Program-made: the position numbers and the translations under genes
Notes under the pieces: generated by a model
Told to the model about the DNA's origin: nothing
Databases searched by the model: none
Seen by the model: only the letters and a program-made list of their open reading frames with translations
Origin: Lachnospiraceae bacterium
Lineage (GTDB): Bacteria > Bacillota > Clostridia > Lachnospirales > Lachnospiraceae
Assembly (NCBI GenBank): GCA_016288005.1
Contig: JAEEXY010000002.1
Location: 36,714-100,713, forward strand
Direction of reading: 5' to 3'
Length of the DNA: 64,000 nucleotides
Part shown: piece by piece, positions 41,495 to 51,549 of the stretch
Position numbering within the stretch: position 1 is the first letter of the stretch
Layout: every line of letters starts with the position of its first letter

Positions 41495-43357
41495 ATGGTT
41501 TACGATTTTGACGAGATCATTTCCAGGCGCGGAACGGATTCGCTCAAATGGGACGTAAAGGAGGGCGAACTCCCGATGTGGGTCGCGGACATGGATTTTA
41601 AGACCGCGCCCGAGATCAGGGAGGCCCTTGCCGCGAGATTTGAGCACGGGATATTCGGATATTCCGATGTTCCCGACGCCTGGTATGACAGCTATATATA
41701 CTGGTGGAAGACCAGACACGGTTTTGAGCTTCAAAAGGAATGGCTGATCTTCTGCACGGGTGTTATACCCGCCATTTCCAGCACGGTGCGAAAACTCACG
41801 ACACCCAACGAGAATGTCGTGATACAGACACCGGTCTACAATATTTTCTTCAACAGCATCATAAACAACGGCTGCCGTGTGCTCGAGAACGCGCTCCTTT
41901 ATCACGACGGCCGGTATGATATGGATTTCGAGGATCTCGAGGCAAAGCTCTCGGACCCCCAGACGACCATGATGATCCTGTGCAATCCGCAGAATCCCGC
42001 GGGGCGCATCTGGATGCGGGATGAGCTGGCAAGAGTCGGTGAGCTCTGCGCAAAGCACGGAGTCACCGTGATATCCGACGAGATCCACTGCGATCACACG
42101 ATCCCCGGCAAAGAATACATACCGTTCGCGTCGGTGAACGAGACCTGCAGGAGATGTTCGATCACCTGCATCGCTCCCACAAAGACATTTAACATAGCGG
42201 GACTCAATACCGCGGCTGTCAGCGTTCCGGACGAGCATTTGCGGAACCGTATATGCCGCGCGCTGAACACCGATGAGGTCGCCGAACCGAACGCTTTCGC
42301 GGTGACCGCAGCCGTCGCGGCCTTTACAAAAGGCGCACCATGGCTCGACGCACTGCGTGAGTATCTGGCGGAGAACAGGCGCTTTGCCTGCGAGTATATA
42401 AGGCGTGAGATACCGGGCGCGGTCCCTGTCGAGGCCGAAGCCACATATCTGCTCTGGGTGGATGTGAGCGGCATCGGGGTTACGGAGGCTGCCGCCAAGG
42501 GCAGACCCGGCTGCGAGAGGCGCACCGTCAGCGAGTTTATCGCGCATGAGCTGAGGCGCATCACGGGCCTGTACGTCTGCGAGGGTTCGGAATACGGCAT
42601 GGCAGGGGACGGATTCCTCCGTATTAATCTCGCGTGCCCGAGGAGTGCCGTTACGGACGGCATGGAGCGGTTAAAGAGAGGCCTCGCCGCGATAGCGGAA
42701 GAGATAAAACCGATGTATCCGTACCTGTTCTTCGATCTGGACGGGACACTTACCGAATCGGGAGAGGGCATCACGAACGCTGCAAGATACGCGTTTGAGC
42801 AGATGGGCATGCCGGTACCCGCGCATGAGGAGCTGTTCAGTTTCGTGGGACCGCCCCTGTCGGAGAGCTTCCCGAAGTTCGGAGTAGCCCCGGAAAAGGT
42901 CGATGAGGCCGTCAGGATATTCAGGGAATACTACGATAAGCAAGGCTGGTGCGAGAACGTGCCTTATCCCGGGATCGCGGATCTGTGCCGGAGACTGCAG
43001 GCCTACGGCTATAAGCTGATCGTGGCGACCTCCAAGCGTCACACCCAGGCAGTCAGGATCATGGAGCATTTCGGGCTGGCCCCTTATTTTACCGATGTGA
43101 TCGGCAATGATGAGGAGTCGGGACGCAAAACAAAATCGCAGGTCATCGAGTATCTGCTGAAAAAGCACGGGATCACCGATCCGAAGGATGTCGTGATGAT
43201 CGGGGACCGCTGCTATGACGCGGAAGGCGCCGCAAAACACGGCATAGAGACGATAGGGGTATCTTACGGCTACGGGACGCGCAGGGAACTCGAGGACGCG
43301 GGCACGGTCGCCGTTGTTGACAGTGTCGCGGAGCTCGGCAGCTATCTTATGAAATAG
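41495..43357 (+). CDS. PatB/MalY-type cystathionine beta-lyase fused to a HAD phosphatase
   Basis: Two-enzyme fusion of 620 residues. Residues 1-405 are a fold-type I PLP enzyme of the PatB/MalY group: LPMWVADMDF (26-35), NPQNPAGRIW, SDEIHCDH with D195, and PLP lysine K230 in APTKTFNIAG. Residues about 408-620 are a HAD-superfamily phosphatase like phosphoglycolate phosphatase: DLDGTLTESG (D414, D416), VATSK, KTKSQV and VMIGDRCYDAEGA. All HAD motifs look intact. No stop separates the parts; an internal ATG at 42713 has only a faint site. GGGGGA fits the ATG at 41495. The likely activities are C-S lyase and phosphatase; the joint purpose is unknown. Confidence 0.9.
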   Translation: MVYDFDEIISRRGTDSLKWDVKEGELPMWVADMDFKTAPEIREALAARFEHGIFGYSDVPDAWYDSYIYWWKTRHGFELQKEWLIFCTGVIPAISSTVRKLTTPNENVVIQTPVYNIFFNSIINNGCRVLENALLYHDGRYDMDFEDLEAKLSDPQTTMMILCNPQNPAGRIWMRDELARVGELCAKHGVTVISDEIHCDHTIPGKEYIPFASVNETCRRCSITCIAPTKTFNIAGLNTAAVSVPDEHLRNRICRALNTDEVAEPNAFAVTAAVAAFTKGAPWLDALREYLAENRRFACEYIRREIPGAVPVEAEATYLLWVDVSGIGVTEAAAKGRPGCERRTVSEFIAHELRRITGLYVCEGSEYGMAGDGFLRINLACPRSAVTDGMERLKRGLAAIAEEIKPMYPYLFFDLDGTLTESGEGITNAARYAFEQMGMPVPAHEELFSFVGPPLSESFPKFGVAPEKVDEAVRIFREYYDKQGWCENVPYPGIADLCRRLQAYGYKLIVATSKRHTQAVRIMEHFGLAPYFTDVIGNDEESGRKTKSQVIEYLLKKHGITDPKDVVMIGDRCYDAEGAAKHGIETIGVSYGYGTRRELEDAGTVAVVDSVAELGSYLMK

Positions 43358-43400
43358 TATTTTGATCCATACAAATATAACAGCGAAGGAGAAGGTATTT

Positions 43401-45989
43401 ATGACTATCAAAGAACTGGTGTCACAGTTAACGCTTCAGGAGAAGGCAAAACTGGCGGGCGGAGCCGACGCATGGCATACCGCGGCCATTGACAGGCTCG
43501 GGATCCCGGCGATCACGGTAAGCGACGGCCCTCACGGACTGAGAAAGGTAGCCGAGGCAAGCGATACCGCCGATCTGTCGCAGAGCAGACAGGCAGTCTG
43601 CTTCCCTGCGGGAGTTTGTCTTGCAAGCACATTCAACAGGGACCTCGCGGAGCATGTCGGCGAGCTGCTCGGAGATGAGTGTCTGGCCGAGGACGTGGAT
43701 ATCCTTCTCGGACCCGCCATCAATATCAAGCGTTCGCCTCTGTGCGGCCGCAACTTCGAGTATCTGTCGGAGGACCCTTACGTGGCCGGACAGATCTCAT
43801 CGGCATATATAAAGGGCGTCCAGTCAAAGGGCGTGGGCGTTTCGCTCAAGCATTTCGCGGCGAACAACCAGGAAAAGCGCCGCATGACCGTATCCGCGGT
43901 AGTTGACGAGAGGACCCTGCGCGAGATATACCTCGCCGCGTTCGAGGAGGCGGTTAAGACCGCTCATCCCGATACCCTGATGTGCTCGTACAACAGGATC
44001 AACGGCGTGTACAGCTCCGAGAATCCCTGGCTGCTGAACAAGGTACTTCGCGACGAGTGGGGCTTTGACGGATTCGTTATGTCCGACTGGGGCGCAGTCA
44101 ACGACAGGCCTGCGGGAGTTGAGGCCGGCCTTGATCTTGAGATGCCCACGAGCAGCGGCATCAGCGAGGCTCAGATCATCGACGCGGTCGAGGAAGGCCG
44201 CTTAAAAGAGGAATATCTCGATAAGGCTGTCGAGCATATCCTTAACAAGGTCAACAGATACACAGGTTTCATGGATATAAAGAACGGCATGGCTCCCGCG
44301 GAGAAGAACAGACCCGTATTCGACTATGTCGCTGACCACAAGGAGGCCAGAAAGGTCGCGAGAGAGGGCATGGTGCTCTTAAAGAACGACGGCGCGCTGC
44401 CTCTTAAAAAGGACCAGAAGATCCTCTTTATCGGTGAGTTCGCGAAGAAGCCCAGATATCAGGGCGGCGGCAGCTCACACATCAATCCTACCCGCGTTAT
44501 CAGCGCGCTCTCGGCATCTACGAGACACACTCTTGTTGAATATACAAAGGGCTTCTCGGCGACAAAGGACATCGTTGAGGACAATCTGATCGACGAGGCT
44601 GTGGATAAGGCGGCAGCAGCGGATGTAGCCGTTATCTTTGCCGGACTTCCGGACAGCTTCGAGAGCGAAGGGTACGACCGTGAGCATATGAGACTGCCCC
44701 AGTGCCAGAACCGCCTGATCAGGGAGGTCGCAAAGGTTCAGCCCAATACCGTTGTCGTACTGCATAACGGTTCACCCGTATCGATGCCCTGGATCGGCAA
44801 TGTTAACGCCGTGCTTGAGGCGTATCTCGCCGGCGAGGCTTCGGGAGAGGCAGTCATCGACATCCTCTTCGGCGTGGTCAATCCTTCGGGTAAGCTCGCG
44901 GAGACGTTCCCTATCTCGATCAAGGATACACCATGCTATGACAATTTCCCCGGCAACAGGCTTACGGTAGAGTACCGCGAGGGTCTGTTCGTCGGCTACA
45001 GATACTATGACCGCGTTGACATGAACGTGCTGTTCCCGTTCGGACACGGTCTCAGCTACACCACCTTCGCGTACAGCGGACTGGAGATAAAGAGCGGCGA
45101 CAAGTGCGCGACCGTATCGTTTAAGGTCAAGAACACCGGTAAGGTCGCCGGTGCCGAGGCTGCCCAGATATATGTCGGAAAGACAGGCAGCAAGGTATTC
45201 AGGCCTCTTCGCGAGCTCAAGGGCTTCGAGAAGGTATTCTTGGCACCCGGCGAGGAAAAGGAGATCACGGTCGAGCTGAACGAGAGAGCGTTCTCGTATT
45301 ACTGCGTGGGCGCGCACAAGTGGTGCGTGGAGCCCGGAGCGTACACCATCAGCGTAGGTTCCTCGAGCCGCGATATCAGGCTGCGCGGAGACGTATGGTT
45401 CAACCATGAGGAGTACGACATCTGGCAGTACACCAGAGAAGAGCTCCCGACCTACTACTTCGGCGATCCTTCGAGTGTTTCCGACAGCGAGTTCGAGAAG
45501 CTCTTATGCGGTCCTATCCCCGAGAGCGTAAGGCGCGCGGACGATCCGTTCACTCTCAATTCCACCATTGAGGACGCGAGGAGCACCAAGTGGGGCGCGC
45601 GCGTCATCAAGCTCATCGAGCTGGCAGAGAAGAGCAAGGGCGTTGTTAAAAAAGAAGGCAGCGGAATGTTCATCGCGATGATCAACGAGATGCCGTTCCA
45701 CTCGGTAGCATGCATGTCCGGAGGCAAGATCACGATCGATATGGCGGAGGCCATCGTCGGCCTGCTGAATAACGAGGACGTCGGACGCAATCTGAAGCTC
45801 CTGGGCCTCAGCGGAGTGGACAGCGTGGTCTCAAAGCTCGGCGGCAAAGACGGTATTAAGTCCAGACTCTCCGGTATGGCCGGACATTTCAAGGAGACTG
45901 CGTCTAAGGCAAAGGAAGATATCGCGAAGCTTAAGGAGAAGCGCGCGCAGGCCATGGCCGAAGACGAGGAAGAAGACGAAGAAGAATAA
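43401..45989 (+). CDS. Glycoside hydrolase family 3 beta-glucosidase/beta-xylosidase, intracellular
   Basis: Hydrolyses terminal beta-linked sugars from oligosaccharides. The 862 residues have the GH3 barrel (about 1-300; KHFAANNQEKRR and nucleophile D229 in GFVMSDWGA), the alpha/beta sandwich domain (about 330-540), and a fibronectin-III-like domain opening FPFGHGLSYTTF (about 555-690). A C-terminal helical extension of about 150 residues ends in an acidic tail (EDEEEDEEE). There is no signal peptide, so it acts on imported oligosaccharides. GGAGAAGG precedes the ATG at 43401; an upstream in-frame start lacks a site. It is followed 26 bases later by GH43. Confidence 0.92.
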   Translation: MTIKELVSQLTLQEKAKLAGGADAWHTAAIDRLGIPAITVSDGPHGLRKVAEASDTADLSQSRQAVCFPAGVCLASTFNRDLAEHVGELLGDECLAEDVDILLGPAINIKRSPLCGRNFEYLSEDPYVAGQISSAYIKGVQSKGVGVSLKHFAANNQEKRRMTVSAVVDERTLREIYLAAFEEAVKTAHPDTLMCSYNRINGVYSSENPWLLNKVLRDEWGFDGFVMSDWGAVNDRPAGVEAGLDLEMPTSSGISEAQIIDAVEEGRLKEEYLDKAVEHILNKVNRYTGFMDIKNGMAPAEKNRPVFDYVADHKEARKVAREGMVLLKNDGALPLKKDQKILFIGEFAKKPRYQGGGSSHINPTRVISALSASTRHTLVEYTKGFSATKDIVEDNLIDEAVDKAAAADVAVIFAGLPDSFESEGYDREHMRLPQCQNRLIREVAKVQPNTVVVLHNGSPVSMPWIGNVNAVLEAYLAGEASGEAVIDILFGVVNPSGKLAETFPISIKDTPCYDNFPGNRLTVEYREGLFVGYRYYDRVDMNVLFPFGHGLSYTTFAYSGLEIKSGDKCATVSFKVKNTGKVAGAEAAQIYVGKTGSKVFRPLRELKGFEKVFLAPGEEKEITVELNERAFSYYCVGAHKWCVEPGAYTISVGSSSRDIRLRGDVWFNHEEYDIWQYTREELPTYYFGDPSSVSDSEFEKLLCGPIPESVRRADDPFTLNSTIEDARSTKWGARVIKLIELAEKSKGVVKKEGSGMFIAMINEMPFHSVACMSGGKITIDMAEAIVGLLNNEDVGRNLKLLGLSGVDSVVSKLGGKDGIKSRLSGMAGHFKETASKAKEDIAKLKEKRAQAMAEDEEEDEEE

Positions 45990-46015
45990 GCAATCAGAAC
46001 CGAAAGGCAATCCAG

Positions 46016-47671
46016 ATGGTTACGATAAATAACCCCGTCATATGGGCGGATTTCCCGGACAATGATGTGATCCGTGAGGGCGACGCTTTTTACATGGTGA
46101 CCACGAGCATGCATTCGATGCCCGGGTGTCCGATCATGAAGTCCTGCGATCTGCAGCACTGGGAAACCGTCAGCTACTGCTTTGACAGGCTCAGCGAGAA
46201 GGACGGGAACAATCTCGAGAACGGACAGAACATATACGGACAGGGCAGCTGGGCCGCCTCCCTCCGCAAGGTCGGAGAGTGGTACTACTGCCTGTTCAAC
46301 AGCAACGACGATCACCATGCATATATTTTCCGCACCCGCAATATCGAGGGGCCGGACTGGGAGCGCTATCTGCTGCCGAAGTATATGCATGATCCGTCAC
46401 TGCTGATAGACGATGACGGACGCAAATACATAATCTACGGCAATCACGAGATCTATATCACCGAGCTCTCGGACGATATGAGGAGCCTGCTCTCGGACGG
46501 CGACGACAGGCTGCTGCTCACGACGGAGTCGGAAAATATGGGACTCAAGGCCGAGGGAGCACACGCGTATAAGATCGACGGGCGCTACTATGTGATATTC
46601 ATCGAATGGCCGCGCGACGGTCACGGACGCAGGCGCGAGGTCTGCTATCGCTCGGATTCGCTCGACGGACCGTTCGAGCACAGGATCATACTCGACGACG
46701 ACTGCGGCTATCATAACGCGGGAGTGGCGCAGGGAGCGATATTTACTCTGCCCGACTGCCCCGAAGAGGCGGCACCCGAAGGCATAAAGCTGTTCAATAA
46801 TAAGGGCCCCGAAGGCAAGGTCTGGGCCGCGGTCATGTTCCAGGACCACGGCGCGGTGGGCAGGATACCCTACGTGCTGCCCGTAGTCTGGGAGGATGGC
46901 TGGCCTATGCTCGGAGATGAGGGCAAAGTGCCGGTGAGGTTCGCGCTCCCGATAGCGGCACCCAAAGATGCTCTTTATGAGAATTCGAACGGCAATGTCA
47001 TACTGGCACCCGGAGCAGGGGGCTCAAAGAGTCTCGCGGAAACAGGCACGGTATGCTCCGCGGACGATGATTTCAGGAGACTGCCCGGACAGGAGAGGGC
47101 GCTTACCGATCCGAAGCATTTCTGGCAGTGGAACCATAATCCCGACGACGCGCTCTGGTCGCTGACCGAGCGTCCCGGATACCTGCGCCTGATCAACGGC
47201 CACATAAACGATCACGGCATACTGCAGGCGAGGAATACGCTCACGCAGCGTACCTGCGGTCCGAAGTGCTCATGCGTGACGCATGTGGATCTGACGGGGC
47301 TGAAGGACGGCGACTGCTGCGGACTGGCCGCGATACAGGGACAGTTCGGACTGGTCGGCATACGCGCCGATGAGGATGAGCGCTATGTCGTGATGTGTGT
47401 CAACGACGGCAGCGGCGGTGAAAAAGAACTGCTGAAGAAGCCCTGGACGGGCAGTGACATATATCTGGGGATATCGTTTGATTTTACGGACAATACCGAC
47501 ATCGCGGAGTTTGAGTACTCCGCAGACGGAAAGACATGGGAAAAAGCAGGCGCACTGCAGCTGAAATACACGCTCGATCATTTCATGGGCTGCAGGATGG
47601 GGCTTTATTCCTATGCGACCTTAAAGACCGGCGGATTCGCCGATTTCGAGTATTTCAGGTTCAGACAATGA
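46016..47671 (+). CDS. Glycoside hydrolase family 43 (beta-xylosidase/arabinofuranosidase type)
   Basis: Inverting glycosidase acting on xylan or arabinan fragments in the cytoplasm. The 551 residues comprise a five-bladed propeller (about 1-310) with catalytic D15 (FPDNDVIR), D126 (YMHDPSLLID) and acid E180 (KAEGAHAY), plus a C-terminal beta-sandwich (about 370-551; FWQWNHNPDD, then a YSADGKTWEK strand). The NPVIWADFPDND opening and the TTSMHSMPGCPIMKS segment fit the xylosidase-rich subgroup with that sandwich. No signal peptide. It is in an operon with GH3, which suggests joint hemicellulose oligomer use. It ends five bases from the convergent tmcAL. Confidence 0.9.
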   Translation: MVTINNPVIWADFPDNDVIREGDAFYMVTTSMHSMPGCPIMKSCDLQHWETVSYCFDRLSEKDGNNLENGQNIYGQGSWAASLRKVGEWYYCLFNSNDDHHAYIFRTRNIEGPDWERYLLPKYMHDPSLLIDDDGRKYIIYGNHEIYITELSDDMRSLLSDGDDRLLLTTESENMGLKAEGAHAYKIDGRYYVIFIEWPRDGHGRRREVCYRSDSLDGPFEHRIILDDDCGYHNAGVAQGAIFTLPDCPEEAAPEGIKLFNNKGPEGKVWAAVMFQDHGAVGRIPYVLPVVWEDGWPMLGDEGKVPVRFALPIAAPKDALYENSNGNVILAPGAGGSKSLAETGTVCSADDDFRRLPGQERALTDPKHFWQWNHNPDDALWSLTERPGYLRLINGHINDHGILQARNTLTQRTCGPKCSCVTHVDLTGLKDGDCCGLAAIQGQFGLVGIRADEDERYVVMCVNDGSGGEKELLKKPWTGSDIYLGISFDFTDNTDIAEFEYSADGKTWEKAGALQLKYTLDHFMGCRMGLYSYATLKTGGFADFEYFRFRQ

Positions 47672-47676
47672 CCGGG

Positions 47677-48918
47677 TCAGACGATCACCGGTGAGGATGA
47701 CAGTTCGCTGCCGGCATCGGTACCGAAACGGCTGCGGATGAGCTGTCTGTATATGCCGGAAGCGTACAGGCCTGCGGCAGTCAGAGGCTGCGTGCGGTCA
47801 GCGTCGGCCGGCTTGGTGATGAGCTCGGTATGCTCTGAGTCTGAGACGGGTCTTAAAATATCCGAGGATGACTTTTTCAGTCCGAGCAGGCGGATCACGG
47901 GCAATATCGGAGAGGCTTTCAGAGCCGTTACGTGTCCGGGGCCGATACCGAGCGTCAGATGCAGCAGCGCACGGCACACCGAGGTATAGTTATTGTTTTT
48001 TGATTTGAGTTTTGAGGCGAGCTCTGTAAACGTACAGGGCTCGTTTTTGTATTTGGACAGTGCGTTCGCCAGATCCCTGCTGACATCCGCAAATGCTGTA
48101 TAATCGCCGGTCGCGGGATCGTTGAGCCTCATATAGAGCATGGTGCTCAGATCGTCTGCGGTTATCGGGAGAGTGCGGCGGTAATTCTCATCGATCAGTT
48201 TTAAAACCGTATCGGGAACCTGGCCGATCAGCTCGCCGGTATCTCCGTCCGGGTCTTCGAGCGCGGCGCGCAGAGCGGTCGCCGAGGACTGCATATGCGC
48301 AACGATCGTATTGTCATGATAGCCGCTGCCAACACGCCTGACCGCTGCGGGCTCAATGGCGGGCATATCGCTGCCTGCGGGCGCGAGCCGGAGTGCCGCC
48401 CTGCAGTATTCGATCGCAAGGATATTGTTGGGTGAGCGCAGTACCGCGGTAAGTCCGGGATCGCCCGTCTCGGCCTCGAACGCGGCATCGCGCGCCGCGG
48501 GAAAGCTGAGGCCCTCTTTAAGCTTTGACTGCAGAACGCTCTTAAACAGGTCGCTTTCGCTGTTAAGTATCCGCGCGATGTCTGTAAGCACCGATATATC
48601 GGGACATTCGCTGCCGAACGCGATGCAGTCGACATTGCCGAGCGAATTGAACAGTTTTACACCGGCCTCGGCAAATATCTCGGCCGAAGCGGTAGCATAG
48701 GGAACGGGCAGCTCGAACACGGCATCCGCGCCGCAGAGCAGCGCCATGCGCGCGCGCAGGGACTTGCCGCAGACCGCGGGAGTGCCGCGCTGAACGAAAT
48801 CTCCGCTCATCGCTATAACGCATCTGTCCGCGCCGGTTGCGCGCTTTGCTTCGTTGATTATGTATTCGTGCCCGCAATGGAAGGGGTTGAATTCCGCTAT
48901 GATGCCGACTGTTTTCAT
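47677..48918 (-). CDS. tmcAL: tRNA(Met) cytidine acetate ligase TmcAL
   Basis: Forms N4-acetylcytidine at the wobble base of elongator tRNA-Met using acetate and ATP. The 413 residues start with the nucleotidyltransferase motif GIIAEFNPFHCGH, followed by MSGDFVQRGTPA, ELPVPYATASAE and FGSEC, all typical of the YlbM/TmcAL family. GGAG lies upstream of the ATG. The gene is convergent with GH43, with no visible terminator in the five-base gap, and divergent from feoAB. Confidence 0.92.
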   Translation of the reverse strand: MKTVGIIAEFNPFHCGHEYIINEAKRATGADRCVIAMSGDFVQRGTPAVCGKSLRARMALLCGADAVFELPVPYATASAEIFAEAGVKLFNSLGNVDCIAFGSECPDISVLTDIARILNSESDLFKSVLQSKLKEGLSFPAARDAAFEAETGDPGLTAVLRSPNNILAIEYCRAALRLAPAGSDMPAIEPAAVRRVGSGYHDNTIVAHMQSSATALRAALEDPDGDTGELIGQVPDTVLKLIDENYRRTLPITADDLSTMLYMRLNDPATGDYTAFADVSRDLANALSKYKNEPCTFTELASKLKSKNNNYTSVCRALLHLTLGIGPGHVTALKASPILPVIRLLGLKKSSSDILRPVSDSEHTELITKPADADRTQPLTAAGLYASGIYRQLIRSRFGTDAGSELSSSPVIV

Positions 48919-48956
48919 CGTGACTCTGCTCCGTGTATATGCATATATTGCCGCCT

Positions 48957-48985
48957 GATATATATCTTACCATATTAACTGCCAA
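48957..48985 (-). promoter_or_regulatory. Promoter of tmcAL
   Basis: On the minus strand TTGGCA (48980-48985), a 17-base spacer, then TATATC (48957-48962). Confidence 0.5.
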
Positions 48986-48991
48986 ATGGTG

Positions 48992-49020
48992 TTGTTATTT
49001 CTCCGTTTTTTGAGTAAAAT
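48992..49020 (+). promoter_or_regulatory. Promoter of feoAB
   Basis: TTGTTA (48992-48997), a 17-base spacer, then TAAAAT (49015-49020). No clear Fur box is seen. Confidence 0.5.
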
Positions 49021-49050
49021 CAGTATGAATCGATAACAGGAGACGGGAAA

Positions 49051-51474
49051 ATGACACTTAACGAATTGAAAACAGGCCAGAGCGCGGTCATCACGCGTGT
49101 GGGAGGAGAGGGCGCATTAAGACAGCATTTCCTCGATATGGGCGTTATCCCCAAGACTGAGGTGACCCTGATCAAGCTCGCGCCGATGGGCGATCCGATG
49201 GAGCTGAGGATACACGGATATGAGCTGACGCTGAGACTGGCCGATGCGGAAAAAATAGAGATAGAGCCTGTCTGTCCGGGCGCAGGACGTGCGGTATCCG
49301 GACCCGGCAGGCAGCAGGACGGAGCAGAGTCATCTGCGAATGATAAGGAAAAAGCCTTCCGGCGCAGGAAAAAGGACGACGCTGCGGGGCCGACTTCCCA
49401 TCCCGGACTCGGTGAGGACGGTATACTCTACCACGATCCGGCTACGGAGAACCCGCTGCCCGAGGGAACTGTGCTGACTTTCGCGCTCGCGGGCAATCAG
49501 AACAGCGGAAAGACCACTCTGTTCAACAGCCTTACGGGCTCGAACCAGCACGTGGGCAATTTCCCCGGCGTGACCGTTGACCGCAAGAGCGGCGTGATCA
49601 GAGGGCATGCGGATACCGAGGTCGTCGACCTGCCGGGCATATATTCGCTCTCGCCCTATACCGAGGAGGAGATCGTCTCCCGCCAGTACATAATCGGCGA
49701 AAAGCCGAAGGGCATCATAAATATCGTTGACGCGACAAATATAGAGAGAAACCTGTATCTGACGATGCAGCTGATAGAACTCGATGTGCCGATGGTACTC
49801 GCGCTCAACATGATGGACGAGCTGCGCGGGAACGGCGGCAGCGTGCGCACGAACGATATGGAGGCGATGCTGGGCATCCCCGTGGTACCCATTTCCGCGG
49901 CCAAGGACGAGGGTGTGGACGAGCTGGTCAGCCATGCTATCCATGTGGCAAAGTACCAGGAGTCGCCGACAAAGCAGGATTTCTGCGATGAGTCGGATCA
50001 CGGCGGAGCCATTCACCGCTGCATACACGGCATCATGTCGCTGGTCGAGGACCACGCGAAGAGAGCGGGCATACCGATCCGCTTCGCCGCGAACAAGATA
50101 ATCGAGGGCGACGCGCGCGTTATCGAGGCGCTCGGGCTGTCGCAGAACGAGCGCGAGATGATCGAGCACATCATCCTGCAGATGGAGGAGGAGTGCGGAC
50201 TCGACCGCGCGGCAGCGATCGCTGACATGCGTTTCTCATTCGTTGAAAAACTCGCCGCGAAATGCGTAGTCAAGCCCGTGGAGAGCAAAGAGCGCGAGCG
50301 CAGCGAGAAAATAGACAGGATACTTACGGGCAGATTCACGGCGATCCCCGCGTTTATCGTGATAATGGCGCTGGTTTTCTGGGTAACGTTCGGACTGCTG
50401 GGGGCATGGCTTCAGGAGCTGCTCGAGACCGGCATCGATTCGCTGACGGGTATTGTGGACGGGGCATTCGAAGCGTGGAATGTCAACGAAGTACTGCGGT
50501 CACTCGTTGTGGACGGCATATTTAACGGCGTAGGAAGCGTGCTCAGCTTCATGCCGATCATACTGATACTGTTTTTCTTCCTCTCGCTGCTCGAGGACAC
50601 GGGCTATATGGCCAGGGTCGCGTTCGTAATGGATAAACCCTTAAGGCGTCTGGGTCTGTCGGGTCGCAGCATAGTGCCGATGCTCGTCGGTTTCGGCTGC
50701 TCGGTACCCGGCGTCATGGCATCGAGAACGTTGCCCTCACAGCGTGACAGAAAGCTCACCATCATGCTGATACCGTTCATGAGCTGTACGGCCAAGCTCC
50801 CGATATACGCATTTTTTACCGGCATATTCTTCCCGGAGCATTCGGCGCTCATCATGATCGGGCTCTATCTGTTCGGCATACTCACCGGCATCATCACGGC
50901 GCTGGTATCCAAGCATACCGCGTTTAAGGGCGAGGCCGTGCCGTTTGTCATGGAACTGCCCAATTACAGGATGCCCGGCGCGAAAAACGTCATAAGGCTG
51001 CTCTGGGAAAAGGCAAAGGATTTCCTGATGAGGGCGTTCACGATCATTTTCGTCGCAACGATCGTCATCTGGTTCCTGCAGACCTTCAACCTGCACCTGG
51101 GACTTGCGGAATCCTCGCAGGAGAGCATACTTGCGAGCATCGCGAACATATTCACGCCTATATTCAAACCGATGGGCTTCGGTGACTGGAGGATCGTCAC
51201 CGCGCTGATCACGGGCTTTATGGCGAAGGAAAGCGTGGTATCGACGCTGTCGGTACTCTTCGGAGACGGATCCGCGCTGCTTGCGGCCGTTGCGCCCGCG
51301 GCGGCTCTGGCACTGCTCATATTCTGCCTGCTCTATACGCCCTGCGTTGCTGCGATCGCGTCCGTAAAACGTGAGCTCGGAAGGAAATGGGCCGCGGGCA
51401 TTGTGCTGTTCCAGTGCGCGGTCGCATGGGTAATGGCGTTTATCGTGTTCCTGATCGCGGGAGCGCTGATGTGA
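49051..51474 (+). CDS. feoB: FeoA-FeoB fusion, ferrous iron transporter
   Basis: Imports Fe(II) across the cytoplasmic membrane. The 807 residues join a FeoA SH3-like domain (1-73), a hydrophilic charged linker (about 74-140, including RRRKK) and FeoB. The G domain has G1 GNQNSGKT (148-155), G2 in PGVTVD, G3 DLPG (193-196) and G4 NMMD (253-256). The membrane part begins near residue 430 with the two Gate motifs, VGFGCSVPG and SCTAKLPIY. CCGG-free G1 reads NQNSG where most FeoB have NPNSG or NPNVG. AGGAG precedes the ATG. It sits next to no FeoC. Confidence 0.95.
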   Translation: MTLNELKTGQSAVITRVGGEGALRQHFLDMGVIPKTEVTLIKLAPMGDPMELRIHGYELTLRLADAEKIEIEPVCPGAGRAVSGPGRQQDGAESSANDKEKAFRRRKKDDAAGPTSHPGLGEDGILYHDPATENPLPEGTVLTFALAGNQNSGKTTLFNSLTGSNQHVGNFPGVTVDRKSGVIRGHADTEVVDLPGIYSLSPYTEEEIVSRQYIIGEKPKGIINIVDATNIERNLYLTMQLIELDVPMVLALNMMDELRGNGGSVRTNDMEAMLGIPVVPISAAKDEGVDELVSHAIHVAKYQESPTKQDFCDESDHGGAIHRCIHGIMSLVEDHAKRAGIPIRFAANKIIEGDARVIEALGLSQNEREMIEHIILQMEEECGLDRAAAIADMRFSFVEKLAAKCVVKPVESKERERSEKIDRILTGRFTAIPAFIVIMALVFWVTFGLLGAWLQELLETGIDSLTGIVDGAFEAWNVNEVLRSLVVDGIFNGVGSVLSFMPIILILFFFLSLLEDTGYMARVAFVMDKPLRRLGLSGRSIVPMLVGFGCSVPGVMASRTLPSQRDRKLTIMLIPFMSCTAKLPIYAFFTGIFFPEHSALIMIGLYLFGILTGIITALVSKHTAFKGEAVPFVMELPNYRMPGAKNVIRLLWEKAKDFLMRAFTIIFVATIVIWFLQTFNLHLGLAESSQESILASIANIFTPIFKPMGFGDWRIVTALITGFMAKESVVSTLSVLFGDGSALLAAVAPAAALALLIFCLLYTPCVAAIASVKRELGRKWAAGIVLFQCAVAWVMAFIVFLIAGALM

Positions 51475-51503
51475 GACCCGTCGCGGAAAAAACAAACCAT
51501 ATC

Positions 51504-51523
51504 CGGAGGATCATATGCCTCCG
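51504..51523. repeat. Small hairpin between feoAB and the M16 peptidase gene
   Basis: CGGAGG (51504-51509) pairs with CCTCCG (51518-51523) around an 8-base loop. A TATAAT at 51528-51533 follows, but it lies too close to the ribosome site to be a convincing promoter. Confidence 0.35.
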
Positions 51524-51549
51524 ATACTATAATCCAAAGGAGAAACTAT

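Noticed and set aside
51528..51533. TATAAT as a promoter for the M16C peptidase gene
   Set aside because: No -35, and the implied start would fall within the ribosome site; read-through from feoAB is more likely.
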